Positions 22,760 to 34,069 of a DNA stretch of 64,000 nt are shown here, piece by piece. Each line of letters starts with the position of its first letter. The stretch's first letter is position 1. This stretch comes from Hofstenia miamia (Eukaryota; Xenacoelomorpha; Acoela): the NCBI GenBank assembly GCA_004352715.1, contig SCFE01000050.1:170140-234139 (forward strand), read 5' to 3'. The notes beneath the pieces are model-generated. The model did not search any database. It saw only the letters and a list, made by a program, of their open reading frames with translations, and had not been told where the DNA came from. A program made the translations under genes and the position numbers.

Positions 22760-22832
22760 GAATTTTGTTCTTGCATAGAAATATGTCAATAAAAAAATGT
22801 TTGTTCTTAGACTACAAATTTAATCCTGAAAT

Positions 22833-24760
22833 TCCTGAAAACATTTTGTCAAATAGGTATTACTGCTGGGAGAATTAACGAGCAATTGCATAACAATATG
22901 CTGGAGCAGCGCAACTACTGGAAAAATGTCCTGTCCCGCTGTGTTGCGACTATTAAGTTTCTTTGTGAGAGAGGTCTTGCTTTTCGAGGTTGCAATGAAA
23001 TCGTTGGCTCCAGAGAAAATGGAAATTATTTGAGCATCATGGACCTGATTGGGCAATTTGATCCATTCTTGTCCCAGCACATCTGTGCTCATGCTAATCG
23101 CGAGCGTGGACACATATCATATTTATCTAAAAAAATCTGTGAAGATTTAATTGCAATGATAGGTGAACAAGTCATGGTTCTAATCAAGAATGAGCTTTTA
23201 AAGTCACGATATTTCTCAGTTTCAGTAGATTCTACTCCCGATATTACCCATAGTGACCAGCTGACCATCATTCTTCGTTATATCAATATGCTCAATTACC
23301 AGGTTGTGGAGCGTTTTCTGACACTTATCAATATCTCCAGTCACACACGGCAGAATCTTGCTGACACTCTGCTTCAGTAATTGTCGGATCAGGCCATCGA
23401 CTTCAAACATTGCCGTGGTCAGACATACGACTATGCAAGCAATGTGTCTGGTAAATAACTGGTAAATATAATGAAATGCAGCAAATCTTAAAAAATAAGA
23501 AGAGTTTAGTGTATTACATTAATTGTGCTGCCCAATTTTTGAATCTAGTTGGTCAGTTAGCTGTGGATTTTTGCGTTGAAGCAGTTTCATTTTTTGAGGT
23601 ATTACAGCGCCTGTATGCATACTTTGTAGCATCACCACATCGTTGGGGTGTCCCGATGACCCATGTTAAAAATCAACCTGAATGCCTCGTTCCGAAATAT
23701 ACGTCAGATACCAGATTGTCTGCTCGAGCTGATGCTGCGAAAGCAGTCTTCAAGGGTTACCACCAATTTCAAAGCGACCTTGAGGAGATCTCAGTGGATC
23801 CCAATCAGAATGGTATCACAAGGAATGAAGCGGGTTAATTGGCCACCAAGCATATGGATACCATTGAATTTGCGCTGATTTATGCACTTTGGAACGATAT
23901 TCTGCAGAAAGAAAGTTGCTTCAAAGTTCTACCATTGAGTTAACTCCTGCTATTGGTCTGCTGAAGAGCTTGGATACATTCTTGGATGAATGCCGAGAAA
24001 AGTTTGAGGATTATGAGCAGCGGGTAAGTGACCGCTGTGGCAACAGTACATATAAATCTGAAAGTCGGAAACAACCAAAAAATAAGAGGCAAATCAATGA
24101 TGGAGATGCTACAGATGCTGTGGAAAGGATGTCAGGTCAGCAAAAGGTCAATACCTACTATGTCATCGATCAGCTGAAAAATGCTTTACAAAAACCTATC
24201 TAAGCTTATTCTTTTGGTGCTGCAGAGGTTTGGTGTTCTGACTGAGTATGATTCTATGTCTGAGGAAGATATTGATGTTGCTGTTAAAGTATTTTTTAAT
24301 GTGTATTTAAGAGATCTGTGTTCTGATTTCCAGCAGAATTTCGACAATTTATGTGTTGGTTTAAAGAAGAGAGACACAATGAAGAAGGTGAGGGATCAAA
24401 GTGCTCAGAAGATGTTAAAAATGCTGCACATTTCTGGTGTCTATCAAGCATTTCCAAATACTGAACTAGCACTGCGGATCTACTGTCTGATGGCAACAAA
24501 TTGCTCAGGCGAACGCTCGTTTTAGCAATTCAAAAGAATTAAAGATGTAAAACGATCGACAATGAGTCAACACCGTCTTGGTGTATTGTTACTTCTTTGC
24601 ATTGAGAGATATTTGCTCAACAAGGTTAACATTGAAAAACTAATTGACAATTTTGCCGTTGTAAAAACGCGCAAGCAACTTTGCCAAAGTTGTGTTAAAT
24701 TTAAATGTTCTTTTTTGTCGATAAATCCAAAATTCCTATATTTTCAGGCCACTTGTTAAA
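22833..24760 (+). pseudogene. hAT transposase pseudogene (ZMYM1/zf-BED-hAT type)
   Basis: A series of open frames separated by stops and small frame shifts covers most of a hAT transposase. Signatures in order are YWKNVLSRCVATIKFLCERG, FRGCNEI, FDPFLSQHI, YFSVSVDSTPDITHSDQLT (first catalytic Asp block), CRGQTYDYASNVSGK (the CRGQxYDxAxxMxG block) and ALRIYCLMATNCSGERSF. A stop follows the last within the ERSFS dimerisation motif, and then RSTMSQHRLGVLLLLCIERY. The wording matches the ZMYM1-like hAT group. At least five stops make it inactive. A GGCCAGC/GGCCGG-type repeat near 24770-24825 may be the right terminus; the left terminus was not found. It lies in intron 1 of the cholinesterase-like gene, antisense to it. 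Confidence 0.85.
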
Positions 24761-24829
24761 AATGTACCTTAGGGCCAGCAAAGCCTTAATCCAGCAAGAT
24801 TAAATAAAATCATTTTGACCGGCCCTAAT

Positions 24830-27073
24830 TTCGAATTACAATATATTAGTTTTGAAAATTTTAATAGAATCTAAAGCAGAAGTTGTGAATAAATTTGTAG
24901 GTCTGACCGCGATAAAACTTGGATGTGCATCTTTTAATTTCCAAAAAGTTTTTACCAAAGTTGTAGGTGTGAACGCTACTTTATAAAGAGTCAACTTCAT
25001 TTTTATATTCAAATTGTTTCTGATGGCAGATAGACAACTAAATTAACATGAATACATTTTTGTTAAAGGAGAATGACTAAGGTCAAGTAGAGACTACTAG
25101 TTGTCTCTGGGTCAAAGAACTGCGTTTGCAAAACTGTAAAAAATATACCATGTTAGTGGATTCTCAAAATCAGGAAGGCCAAGGACTACAACAATTACTG
25201 TTGTATCCAACCAAGTCACAAAGAAGCAGGCTGTCCATTGTGTGTGTCAGTGTCACAAAATTTACAATTTGCATTTGCTCCAAAAAAACCGACCATTATG
25301 TTATGTATTTTTTTCAAATTCATTAACAAATCAATTTATTTAGGCTTGTAGTAAAATCTTAATATTTATGTTTGTAATGTTAAAGTAATCTTAGAATATC
25401 CTATAGAAAATAGCAGAGTCAGAAAACTTTTTCTGAATTTGTGATACAATTATTTTCATAAACCTAAAATTTTAGACGTAAAGTCATAAATATCTTAAGA
25501 AATTGACAAAAAAACAAAAAAAGTTTAATACATTTCACTTCTATTCTATATATATATATATATATANTGCTTGGATACTCATGGGTTGAGTTAGACAAGG
25601 AAAGCTATTTTTTCAAAATGCATTAAATACATTCTGACTACTAAGTTATCCTAATTATTACTTGTATTTATCCATACTGCCCACACTTGCCTAATTACAA
25701 TGATTTTCCATTCAAGTCATTGACGGGTTTTCAAAGTAGCTTTAATTGATATCAACTTAAATTAGAATTCAATCAAAATTGTAATTACTTAGCACCCCTG
25801 ACTATATTTAGTCTATAATTTTAAAGCTTTAGAAAGTAGTTCAGGAATAAATGTAAAATTAGGGTTCCTTAAATTTTTAAAAAATTCGATAACAGCCTTT
25901 CTTTTAAAAAATGTTCTATGTGTTTTATACAAACCCATTATTACAAATATTCAACGAATGTTTACAAACTAGTTTGAATTAATGAACTAAGTTGGTACAA
26001 TATTTGGTTTACTCAGGACAAAACAAACAAAAAAATTCATTTGAAAAGCTAAGATGTGACCGAAATTCTTATTTAAATTGGAGAATTTCTTGTAAATTGC
26101 TTTATGAAGGAAATAATCAGACTGTAAAAATACTTAGTTTTTCGTTGACTACTATTAGTAGTGATATCTCTCTTAGAATCACCACTAGCTATTCAAGGCG
26201 GTGGGAAAATATTGCCACTCGATATTTAGGGGAGCCTGTTTTTTCCCATCGATCAATTAATCGGATTTTACAGTCAATTGATTAATTAATTGATTTTCAT
26301 GAAAAAATTACAATTACACAGAATATTCAATAAACGATCCACACGAACTTCTTAAGAGAATTTTAAACAATTATTGTACTAAAAGATTTACATGAACTTT
26401 GTATTTAATGAATTTTTTCCTGAAATTCACGTGATGATCGAATTGGACAATAGTATAAATTATTTAATTATCATTCTTAGGTAGTAATGATCATATAAAT
26501 GATTGTGGATATCTATATTACCTATAATTGCGTTTATATTAATTATAGATATATGGTATCCATGCATAAAACCTATTTACATGATTTTCCATATTATTTC
26601 AATATATTGTCCGTAATAGGCTTTTTTCGATATGTACTAAGCTGTACTTTTGTGGCCCGCACTGTGCTTAGGTTCTACTAGGCTACCTTGCAAAAATATT
26701 GATTAAAAAATTTATTTTTGAAACATTAACTCAACTAGGTCAGGCTTTCTTCACTCTTAAACCCGAGGTGTGCTCCAACAGCAGTCCCCCTATAGTTTAA
26801 ATATGAATGAATAGTAAGAAAACAAAAAAATTCGATGTTCTATTACTCTGACGTCAAAATAGGCGCTGACGTCGGCAAATTTACTGCAATGCCAAAAAAT
26901 TTGAAAAATGTTTTCCAAGATCCCAACAACGCTAATATTTGGCAGGGTGGGGGCCAAAGATAAGCTAAGTATATTGAGAAAGTAATAATAATTTTATCCT
27001 TACCTGACGTTCTGAAGCGAATTTATCAATGCAGATAGCAATATCAATACTAGCTTTTTTGGAAATATATGTC
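24830..27073. other. Intron 1 sequence without a recognised gene
   Basis: AT-rich sequence containing a (TA)n tract ending in a single N (25548-25567). Open frames such as 25992-26285 have no recognisable domain. Stretches rich in ATTAATTGAT near 26230-26290 recur elsewhere in intron 1 (29780-29810) and upstream of exon 1 (31740-31800, 32310-32460), and look like repeat-derived low-complexity DNA. Confidence 0.5.
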
Positions 27074-27803
27074 ATATCTACCATAGTTCAAAAGTTCGCA
27101 CTTTACGACTTTTATTCAAAACTGAAATTCGCGAACTTTTATGAACTTTAATAATAAATTAATCTATTCTAAAAGTTCGTAATGCTTGAAATTAAGTTTA
27201 AAAAAAACAAACATCAGTATTTTTTTACCAAAAGTACAAATACAAAACCGACAACTAACATCAAAACATACTGAATTTGTTTTTAATTGGCAATATAAAA
27301 AAGCAAACGATATTTGTGCCACAGTATATAAATACAACATTTTGAAAATTTGCGAAAATTTTAGTTTCTTTAACTATAGAATATCGATATTTGTTTAAAA
27401 AATTAGAAATTTTTCCATTGGCGTAGAGGGGGACATGTAAATGCTTTCCAAATCAAAGAGGACACGTCCCCNNNNNNNNNNNNNNNNNNNNNNNNNNNNN
27501 NCCTCAATCTGCAAGGACGAAGGACGCCCCAAGCCCCACTACCCACCTAACATCTCAATACCGTTTCCTAATGAAAAAAACATAAGTTTGTTGGTAGCCC
27601 TGCGTTTCAGTCGTTTGTGGGGCTCAGGCCCATTGCGCCCACCATTTAATCCGGTACTGATGACTAAGAATTTCATTTCGGCTTCTGAAACCAGTCATTG
27701 TATCCGAACTTTTATGAACTTTTACGCACTTTATCAAATTGGAAAAGTTCGCAAACTTTTACGAACTTTATTTTTTTCAACAAACTCGAACTATGATATC
27801 TAC
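27074..27803. mobile_element. hAT-type non-autonomous element with perfect 8-bp target duplication
   Basis: The element spans 27082-27795, about 714 bp including a 30-N gap. It is flanked by the identical octamer ATATCTAC (27074-27081 and 27796-27803). The termini are inverted: CATAGTTC at the left and GAACTATG at the right. Further subterminal repeats of the type AAAGTTCGYA and TTTTATGAACTTT occur at both ends. Internal sequence around 27420-27660 is markedly more GC-rich and does not resemble a transposase. Perfect target duplication suggests a fairly recent insertion. Confidence 0.85.
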
Positions 27804-28144
27804 AAAAATTATGAAGGTATAATTTTTATTTTTAGACATTTGTCTTGCTAACAATGTTTTAGAAAAGTAAAAAACTATCATGTGATAATATATATGATTT
27901 ATTTAAATGGCCATCATTTTTTTAGGATAAAAATTACAGGTTTGCGGTGGGATTGGGGATTTGTGGTGCAAGAATTTTTGCAGTTGGCCTCAGTAATTCG
28001 AAAAATAATCAAATTACAAACTATGCATAAAATTTTTAGTCTACAAATGATTGTATTGAACTAATTGATCGTTTTGGTGTGGATTGTTTGTCTAAAAATG
28101 TCACCCACGGAAAGCATCTATAATTATATATAAAATTTTATTTA

Positions 28145-29655
28145 GTAAGTAGGGATATGACGGAATCTGGTAAAATCAGCAAATTCACAACCGGATCCGA
28201 ATATCTGGTAAAATTTAGCTTGTTTACCGGATTTTACCGGACAAACTATTCTGAGAAAAAATTGATTTAAAACTGGAATAAGCCATAGTGTACCATGATA
28301 TGGAAGTTGTCATGCAACAAAACAAGTTTTTCTGACACATCAGGACGTACTCTATTTGGTATTTATTTATTTTCATCCGCATGAGGTCGATGCTAATTGA
28401 GAAATAAGGTTTTTCTTCATTAATAATTAGGGCAACCAGAAGTCATATTTTTTCTGTTGATCTATTTTGAAGTCTGCTTGAAATTAGATGATTTTCAGAC
28501 CTGGGATGCAATTAAATAGGAAGTTATAAAGTCCTAAAAACTCATATTTTGGGTTTTTGAAATGTCATAAAAGTCATAGTTTGGCATAGTTTCATTAAAA
28601 TTAAGAAAAAAACTTAAAAATTAATGCTGGATGGTGACTGCTTTAAATCAATTGAAACTATATATATATATATATATATANNNNNNNNNNNNNNNNNNNN
28701 NNNNNNNNNNNNNNNNNNNNNNNNNNNNNNNNNNNNNNNNNNNNNNNNNNNNNNNNNNNNNNNNNTATATATATATATTCATTCATTCAATTTAATTAAT
28801 ATACTTCCATGCCTAACCCTCGAGAAGTTTAATTGCTAACTAATTGCTTACCCGACCCGACACAAACTATTGGTCGACGTGTTCATAGGACTGTCAATGT
28901 ATGTGGCAGCTGGAAAAATATTAAAGGAACCATATACATTATCATTTAATGGATTTTGCAAGATACATGTGTTGCAAAATATATGAGAGTTAATAATCTA
29001 ATTACTTCAACTAAGGCTGCTATCATAAAAAATTAAAGTTGTTCAATGTTTGACAGAATTGAAATTCCACCAAATGTTATTGCTCCCATCCTTGATCTTG
29101 GAAATGATAGCTGTGAAATAAACGCCTATATCCAATCACCATTAGAAAATAACGGTTTTATTGCTAAACTGGAGGAAAAGGGGATGGACATTTAATCGGA
29201 ATTGTATGCTAGATTCTGAAAATTTGAAGCAACATCGGCTGCAGTGAGAGAAGTTTCTCTATGCTGAGAAAAATCTTAACCAATGACAGAAATCTTAACT
29301 ACAATAATATATGGAAATTTATGTGCAGTTATAATTTAGTGAAATAGTTGCCTTAAAAATTTGACTTTATATTATGTATTTGTTTTATATCGTGTTTTCA
29401 GTAATAGAAAACGTTTAATATTGCTTAAATAGATCATTTTGAAAAATGGATGGTAATATTTTATGGCAAATTTAACTAAATTCCGTCATACTTTGTTATA
29501 AAAATAAGGTCATATTTTTTTTCTTAAGTCATATTTCTGCTTGCGCTCTAGTAATAATTCAACATTATATTATCCGGTATCCAGCAGTCAAATTACAAGG
29601 AATTATCCGGTATTCGGGATATTCAATTCACTATCGGGATTCCATCCCAATTAGT
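28145..29655. mobile_element. Putative DNA transposon with imperfect inverted termini
   Basis: The left end (about 28150: GGGATATGACGGAATCTGGTA ...) is roughly inverted relative to the right end (about 29605-29645: ... TATCGGGATTCCATCCC). TCCGGTATNC-type motifs occur in both terminal 120-bp regions. The interior contains a (TA)n tract with an 85-N gap (28681-28765) and a short open stretch near 29050-29200 without recognised similarity. Terminal similarity is imperfect and no target duplication was identified, so boundaries are approximate. Confidence 0.45.
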
Positions 29656-30119
29656 AAGTTTTATAATTGGCCAATTTAGGTGACAGCAATATCATGTTTG
29701 TCTTCTTTACCAGTAAACGCGTAAAAATGTTTCAAAATTTGCAATAGCTCCCCCAAAGAAAACATTACTCTAATTAATCGAGGATGTAAGCGATCAATTA
29801 ATCAAATTTAAGTTGACGTCTGATCTATTTATTCGTACTTTTATCACCACTAATCAGAGACCAGATCAATATTTGATCACCACTGTCCATACACACCTCC
29901 GACTAAAATGGGCATGACATGGTTTGATTTTATAATTTCCATTCAAGATTTTTACTACATTAAGATGGCAATTTTAATATATCATTTAAATATATCATTT
30001 ATTATTAAAAATGTGAAAATAGTTTTACTTCATTGTTAAAAATCGGATCTTTTTTGCTCCCCTCCCCCGCACTAGCATTGTTCTCATAGAACATGGAATG
30101 TTTTCATTAAAAATATATA

Positions 30120-30725
30120 TTTAGGCATAACCCTAACCCTAATCCCGATAAATTATTCATTTTTCCGGATTTCCCGGATAGTTCTTCATTCCACCAGATT
30201 ATTCTTCACTTTTCAGGATCTATTATTCAGATAATTTTAACCATAACCCTAACCTAAATTCTTATTTTTTATAGACCAAGACCCTAAACCAAAGTCAGAA
30301 AAATTTATATTCCTATTTTTATAGACCCAAACCCTAAGCCAAAGTCTGAAATCGATGTTTCCTAAACCTAAAACCTAAATTCCTAGCCTAAATCTAAATT
30401 CTTAATATTTATTGGCAAAAACCATAAACCAAAGTCAGAAAAGCCTAAATTCCTATTTTTTATAGACATAGACCCTAAACCAAGGTCACAAATTCATGTT
30501 TCCAAAACTAAAACCTAAATTTCTAATCTAAGACTTTAATTCTTTTTTATATACCAAAACCATAAGCTAAAGTCAGAAATCCACGTTTCCTAAACCTAAA
30601 AACTTAAATTAATATTTATATAGACCTAAGCCCTAAACCAAAGTCACAAATCCATGTTCCTTAAATCTAAAACCTAAATTTTAATTATTCATAAACCTAA
30701 ACCCTAAACCAAAGTCATCAATCCT
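30120..30725. repeat. Telomere-like and CCTAAA minisatellite
   Basis: Begins with AACCCTAACCCTAA, two units of the TTAGGG-complement repeat. It continues with diverged repeats built from ACCCTAAACCAAAGTCAGAAA, TCCATGTTTCCTAAACC and TAAAACCTAAATTCC. The longer unit is about 100-140 bp, and CCAAAGTC occurs some seven times between 30290 and 30715. Internal variation is large, so this is an old array. Confidence 0.8.
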
Positions 30726-31242
30726 GTTTCATGTTTCCAATGCAAAATTCCACTTTGTATGAAAATAATGTTAGTGCGGGGGGAGGCAAAAAAGGTCCTA
30801 ATCGTCTTACTTTGAACATGATATCATTTTTAGAGAGGTGAATTTGGGCCGGACTGGGGTTGGGCCAAGAAATTGAAAAGACCGGCTGATTTAAAAAAAC
30901 GACTACTACGCCAAAATGCATTTAAGTCAACCTATGATTGAATGCTATAAACCATGTATTGAAAAATAAAATTACATAAAAAATTTATGTACTTTTCTAA
31001 AACTCAACTTAGGATTTTGAATTTCAGCCTATAGATTTCATTTGGCGTAGCAAATTGAAAAAGTTGAAAAAGACTTTTTGCAAGCATCATTGAAATTGGG
31101 AAAAAATGGACTAAAATGCAATAATTTAAACGCGTCGGGTTGGCCCATAGTTATATTGCATTATCATGTTGGGAGCAACTTTGGAAATGTCTTTCTTTAT
31201 CTTTTAATTTAGGCCTAGTATAGTACATAAAACAAAAAATAC

Positions 31243-31506
31243 CAGAGAAAAAACAATTGCTCCAGTCCATTGAGCTGGTTGAGGATACCGAAAACTTAGT
31301 TCGGCCATTGGTCGCATGGCATAGTACACTCCTGAAAACACGCAGTAGTCTTCTCTTCGATCTTCATTTTTAACAATATCCACCGTGATAACGCTGATTT
31401 CGCGTGTTCTTTTTCTGCACATCAACGCTCGTCCCCCTTGTTTGTTGTGGCACGCTGATTCTGTAGAAATACATACAGTGGAGAGAAATACAGCAAGCCA
31501 AAGCAT
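31243..31506 (-). CDS. Cholinesterase-like adhesion protein, exon 1 (signal peptide and N-terminus)
   Basis: The start ATG is at 31506. Residues 1-17 (MLWLAVFLSTVCISTES) are a typical secretory signal peptide. The exon then encodes a basic segment and the first esterase-fold block, YCVFSGVYYAMRPMAELSFR and PQPAQWTG, equivalent to FxGIPYAxPPxGxLRFxxPQPxxxWxG in cholinesterases. The donor CTG|GTATTT begins at 31242; the exon is 88 codons, phase 0, and exon 2 begins in phase 0. Spacing from the W of WTG to the first Cys of exon 2 (12 residues) fits the family. The 12.7-kb intron that follows contains an ankyrin-repeat gene and several transposons. The product is predicted to be secreted to the cell surface and held by the helix in the last exon. 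Confidence 0.85.
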
Positions 31507-33429
31507 GCTTGTCGTGAAACATTAAATGTTCCGGTGGCATACAATTAAGTAAATAAAACATAAATAATTTGTTTATTTGTCATCCCGGGTAGCTCGTATT
31601 GTTTACATATTGATAGACATCAACAACGCTCTTACTAAATCCAGAGGTGTTTGATCTTTGTAGCTTACCATTAAAGGCGAGGTTAATGGGATTCAGTTTT
31701 CCTTCTTGTTGATGTAATCTTCAGAGATGCCTAAAATAATTGATTTTGGTAATAAAAAATTAAATTAATTGATTTTTTACTTTGCAATTAATTTAAATTA
31801 ATGTTTGATTTAGAAATCCATGATATGAATTGCATACACATAAAACAAAAGTTAACTAACTGTTGTTGGCTGCCAGCACATATTCATCGTGCATTGTTTG
31901 CATAGAGCAATTGTTTTGTAGGAAAACACTTCATTGATTGTGTATAACAGTGTAACAGTCAATCAACGTTTTGCGTTGCGTTACCATTTCCATAATTTCT
32001 CTTCATCTTTCTAATAGTGGTCTCCTCTTTCTAATTCACTGAAGGCATACACAATATGTTACGAAATTTAATTATATATAATTGCTACTACCATGAATTA
32101 TGCAACCGATTTGCTCAAAAGGAGTAAACTTGAAGAAATTGTAAAATTATTCGACCAACATCAAACGTGTTGGAACCTTTTTTCAGTACTGCAATTTCTC
32201 ATTGTGCACCGCATGCTCCCATCAACCTACAAATGCAAAACTTTTAAAGGTTATCAACCGTCCTAGGGATGAAAGATTTCTGACTGTATTGGGAATTTGT
32301 CAATGTCTCAATTAATCGAAATCAATTGCAATTAATTGATTTTACTTGATAGCAATTAAATTAATTGTTTTTTCAAAGTACCAATTAAAATTAATTGATT
32401 TTTACGATTCGAAATTTGAAAATTAATTTATATTAATTTTTAGTCATCTATGGTAATCTTTGAAACACAAGTGTGTAATATTTCTATTATTTAATCATTT
32501 CATTCGTTCACTACAGCGCATTGTTTGAACGTTATTTTCCTGTAAAAAATGTAAATATACTATCTCGGATCAAGCATTTACTGCCTTTGATAATTGATAT
32601 ATAGGGTTGGTGAGCTATTCTTTTTTAAAGTGAAACTATTCTTCATTTGTATATGATTATATATATGCTAGGAATTTCTATTTGCAGATCATTTTGTACT
32701 ATAATCTCAAATTAAAAATGCTGATATTAATGCTTTTACACCCAATAAAAATCAATAAAGCTAGAGACAATCAAAATGAATACAAAGCTGATTAAATTTA
32801 GCTTATAATAAAAGCTGGAATTCTGTATTTTCGGTAATTATGCCTAATCAAATGCTTGAAAATTTCATCAACATTTCAGTATTATAATGAGACATCTGTT
32901 GTCCTCAGAAAAAATGTCTCAAATCTGAAAATCAGAATTTGTTTTTTTTCATCTGCCAAGAATAAACTTTGGATAGACTTTACATTAATTGAAAGTATTA
33001 TGAAAACGGAAAATATTCAACCAATGAAAAAAATCATGCTGCATATAAGTGAGCTTATAATCTATGTAATACCGAACAGAGCAAAGCATGCAATCGGTTG
33101 CTTGTTTAGAATACAATAATCCATGTTTTCAAACATGGAAATGGGAAATCATGAACAAACATGTAAGTAAAAATACTGTCGAAAGTTCAAGGAGAAGACT
33201 ACTACAAGTCATCAAAATATTTGCAATATCTTCAATGAAGTTTTCAAAAACTTACAAAAAATTTCCCGTAAATCAATGCTCCACGAGTTACAAAATTCAT
33301 TTGATTTCTCTTTCATATAAGTTAGAAAGTGTGAAATTATGAGATCTATTACAGCTTAAAAACAATCCAATGGATATCAACTTGTTTTCTAAGATATGCA
33401 TGTTCACTGTTTCTGAGCCTCTTTTTTAC
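31507..33429. other. Upstream region of the cholinesterase-like gene
   Basis: Presumed promoter side of the minus-strand gene. I see no convincing TATA box or CpG island. ATTAATTGATTTT-like repeats occur at 31740-31800 and 32310-32460. Plus-strand open frames 32856-33342 have no recognised domain. Confidence 0.4.
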
Positions 33430-33930
33430 ATTTAAAAACGGGCGACATAGCTCGCGTTAATAAGAATGACAATACTGAAAATCTAAGGTCTCCAATTTCT
33501 GTAAATTTACCCATAATAAGGTTTTTGAACGTTTATTTACGAACCAAACTAATGTTTTCCATCCGTAGTACTACTAGATGTTTCAATTTATTAGTTGTAA
33601 GTACTCATCACCTCCTTAATGGAGTAATTCTTTTCAGATTTTGAATAATTCAATTGATTTAAGACATTTCCAAAGTAGCATATGAAATTACTTGCAAATA
33701 TGGTTTTCAATACTTTAAAATTAGTCAAAGAATTGTAATAGAAAGAATTAGAGAATTCGTTTCCTTAAAAAAATTGAAGTTAAAGCTCTTAAAGCAACCT
33801 TTCTCAAATAGTTTTAGAGAGACTCCTTAACTTACTAGTAAATATTTATATTTACATAGCTGTAATCCTAACAGTACCAGTTAGAAGTTTTAAGGCCTTG
33901 GAAAGTAGAAGAAGAAGAAGAAAAATCTAT
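33430..33930 (+). pseudogene. CR1/L2-like LINE fragment with (GAA)n tail
   Basis: 33438-33540 reads GDIARVNKNDNTENLRSPIS, a decayed RT fingers block (compare NITPLFKxxDPExCxNYRPIS at 35.4 kb). The C-terminal region follows directly at about 33660-33860, and then a GAA microsatellite at 33907-33922. The palm domain is absent, the same kind of internal deletion as in the copy at 1-722. It is oriented head-to-tail against the minus-strand copy that starts at 34070. Confidence 0.6.
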
Positions 33931-34069
33931 ATTCATAAATTGTTTTAACAATAAATAAAAATACTGATAACAAATTCTGAAAGCGTCAAGAAAGTAATAC
34001 AAAATTAAAAAAAAAGAAAACAACGAATATTTGCAAATAAAAAGTGGTTAACTTGGGCTATGGCGATTG

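Noticed and set aside
22820-23410. Minus-strand open frames over the hAT pseudogene
   Set aside because: They are antisense to a clear transposase reading on the plus strand and have no domain of their own.
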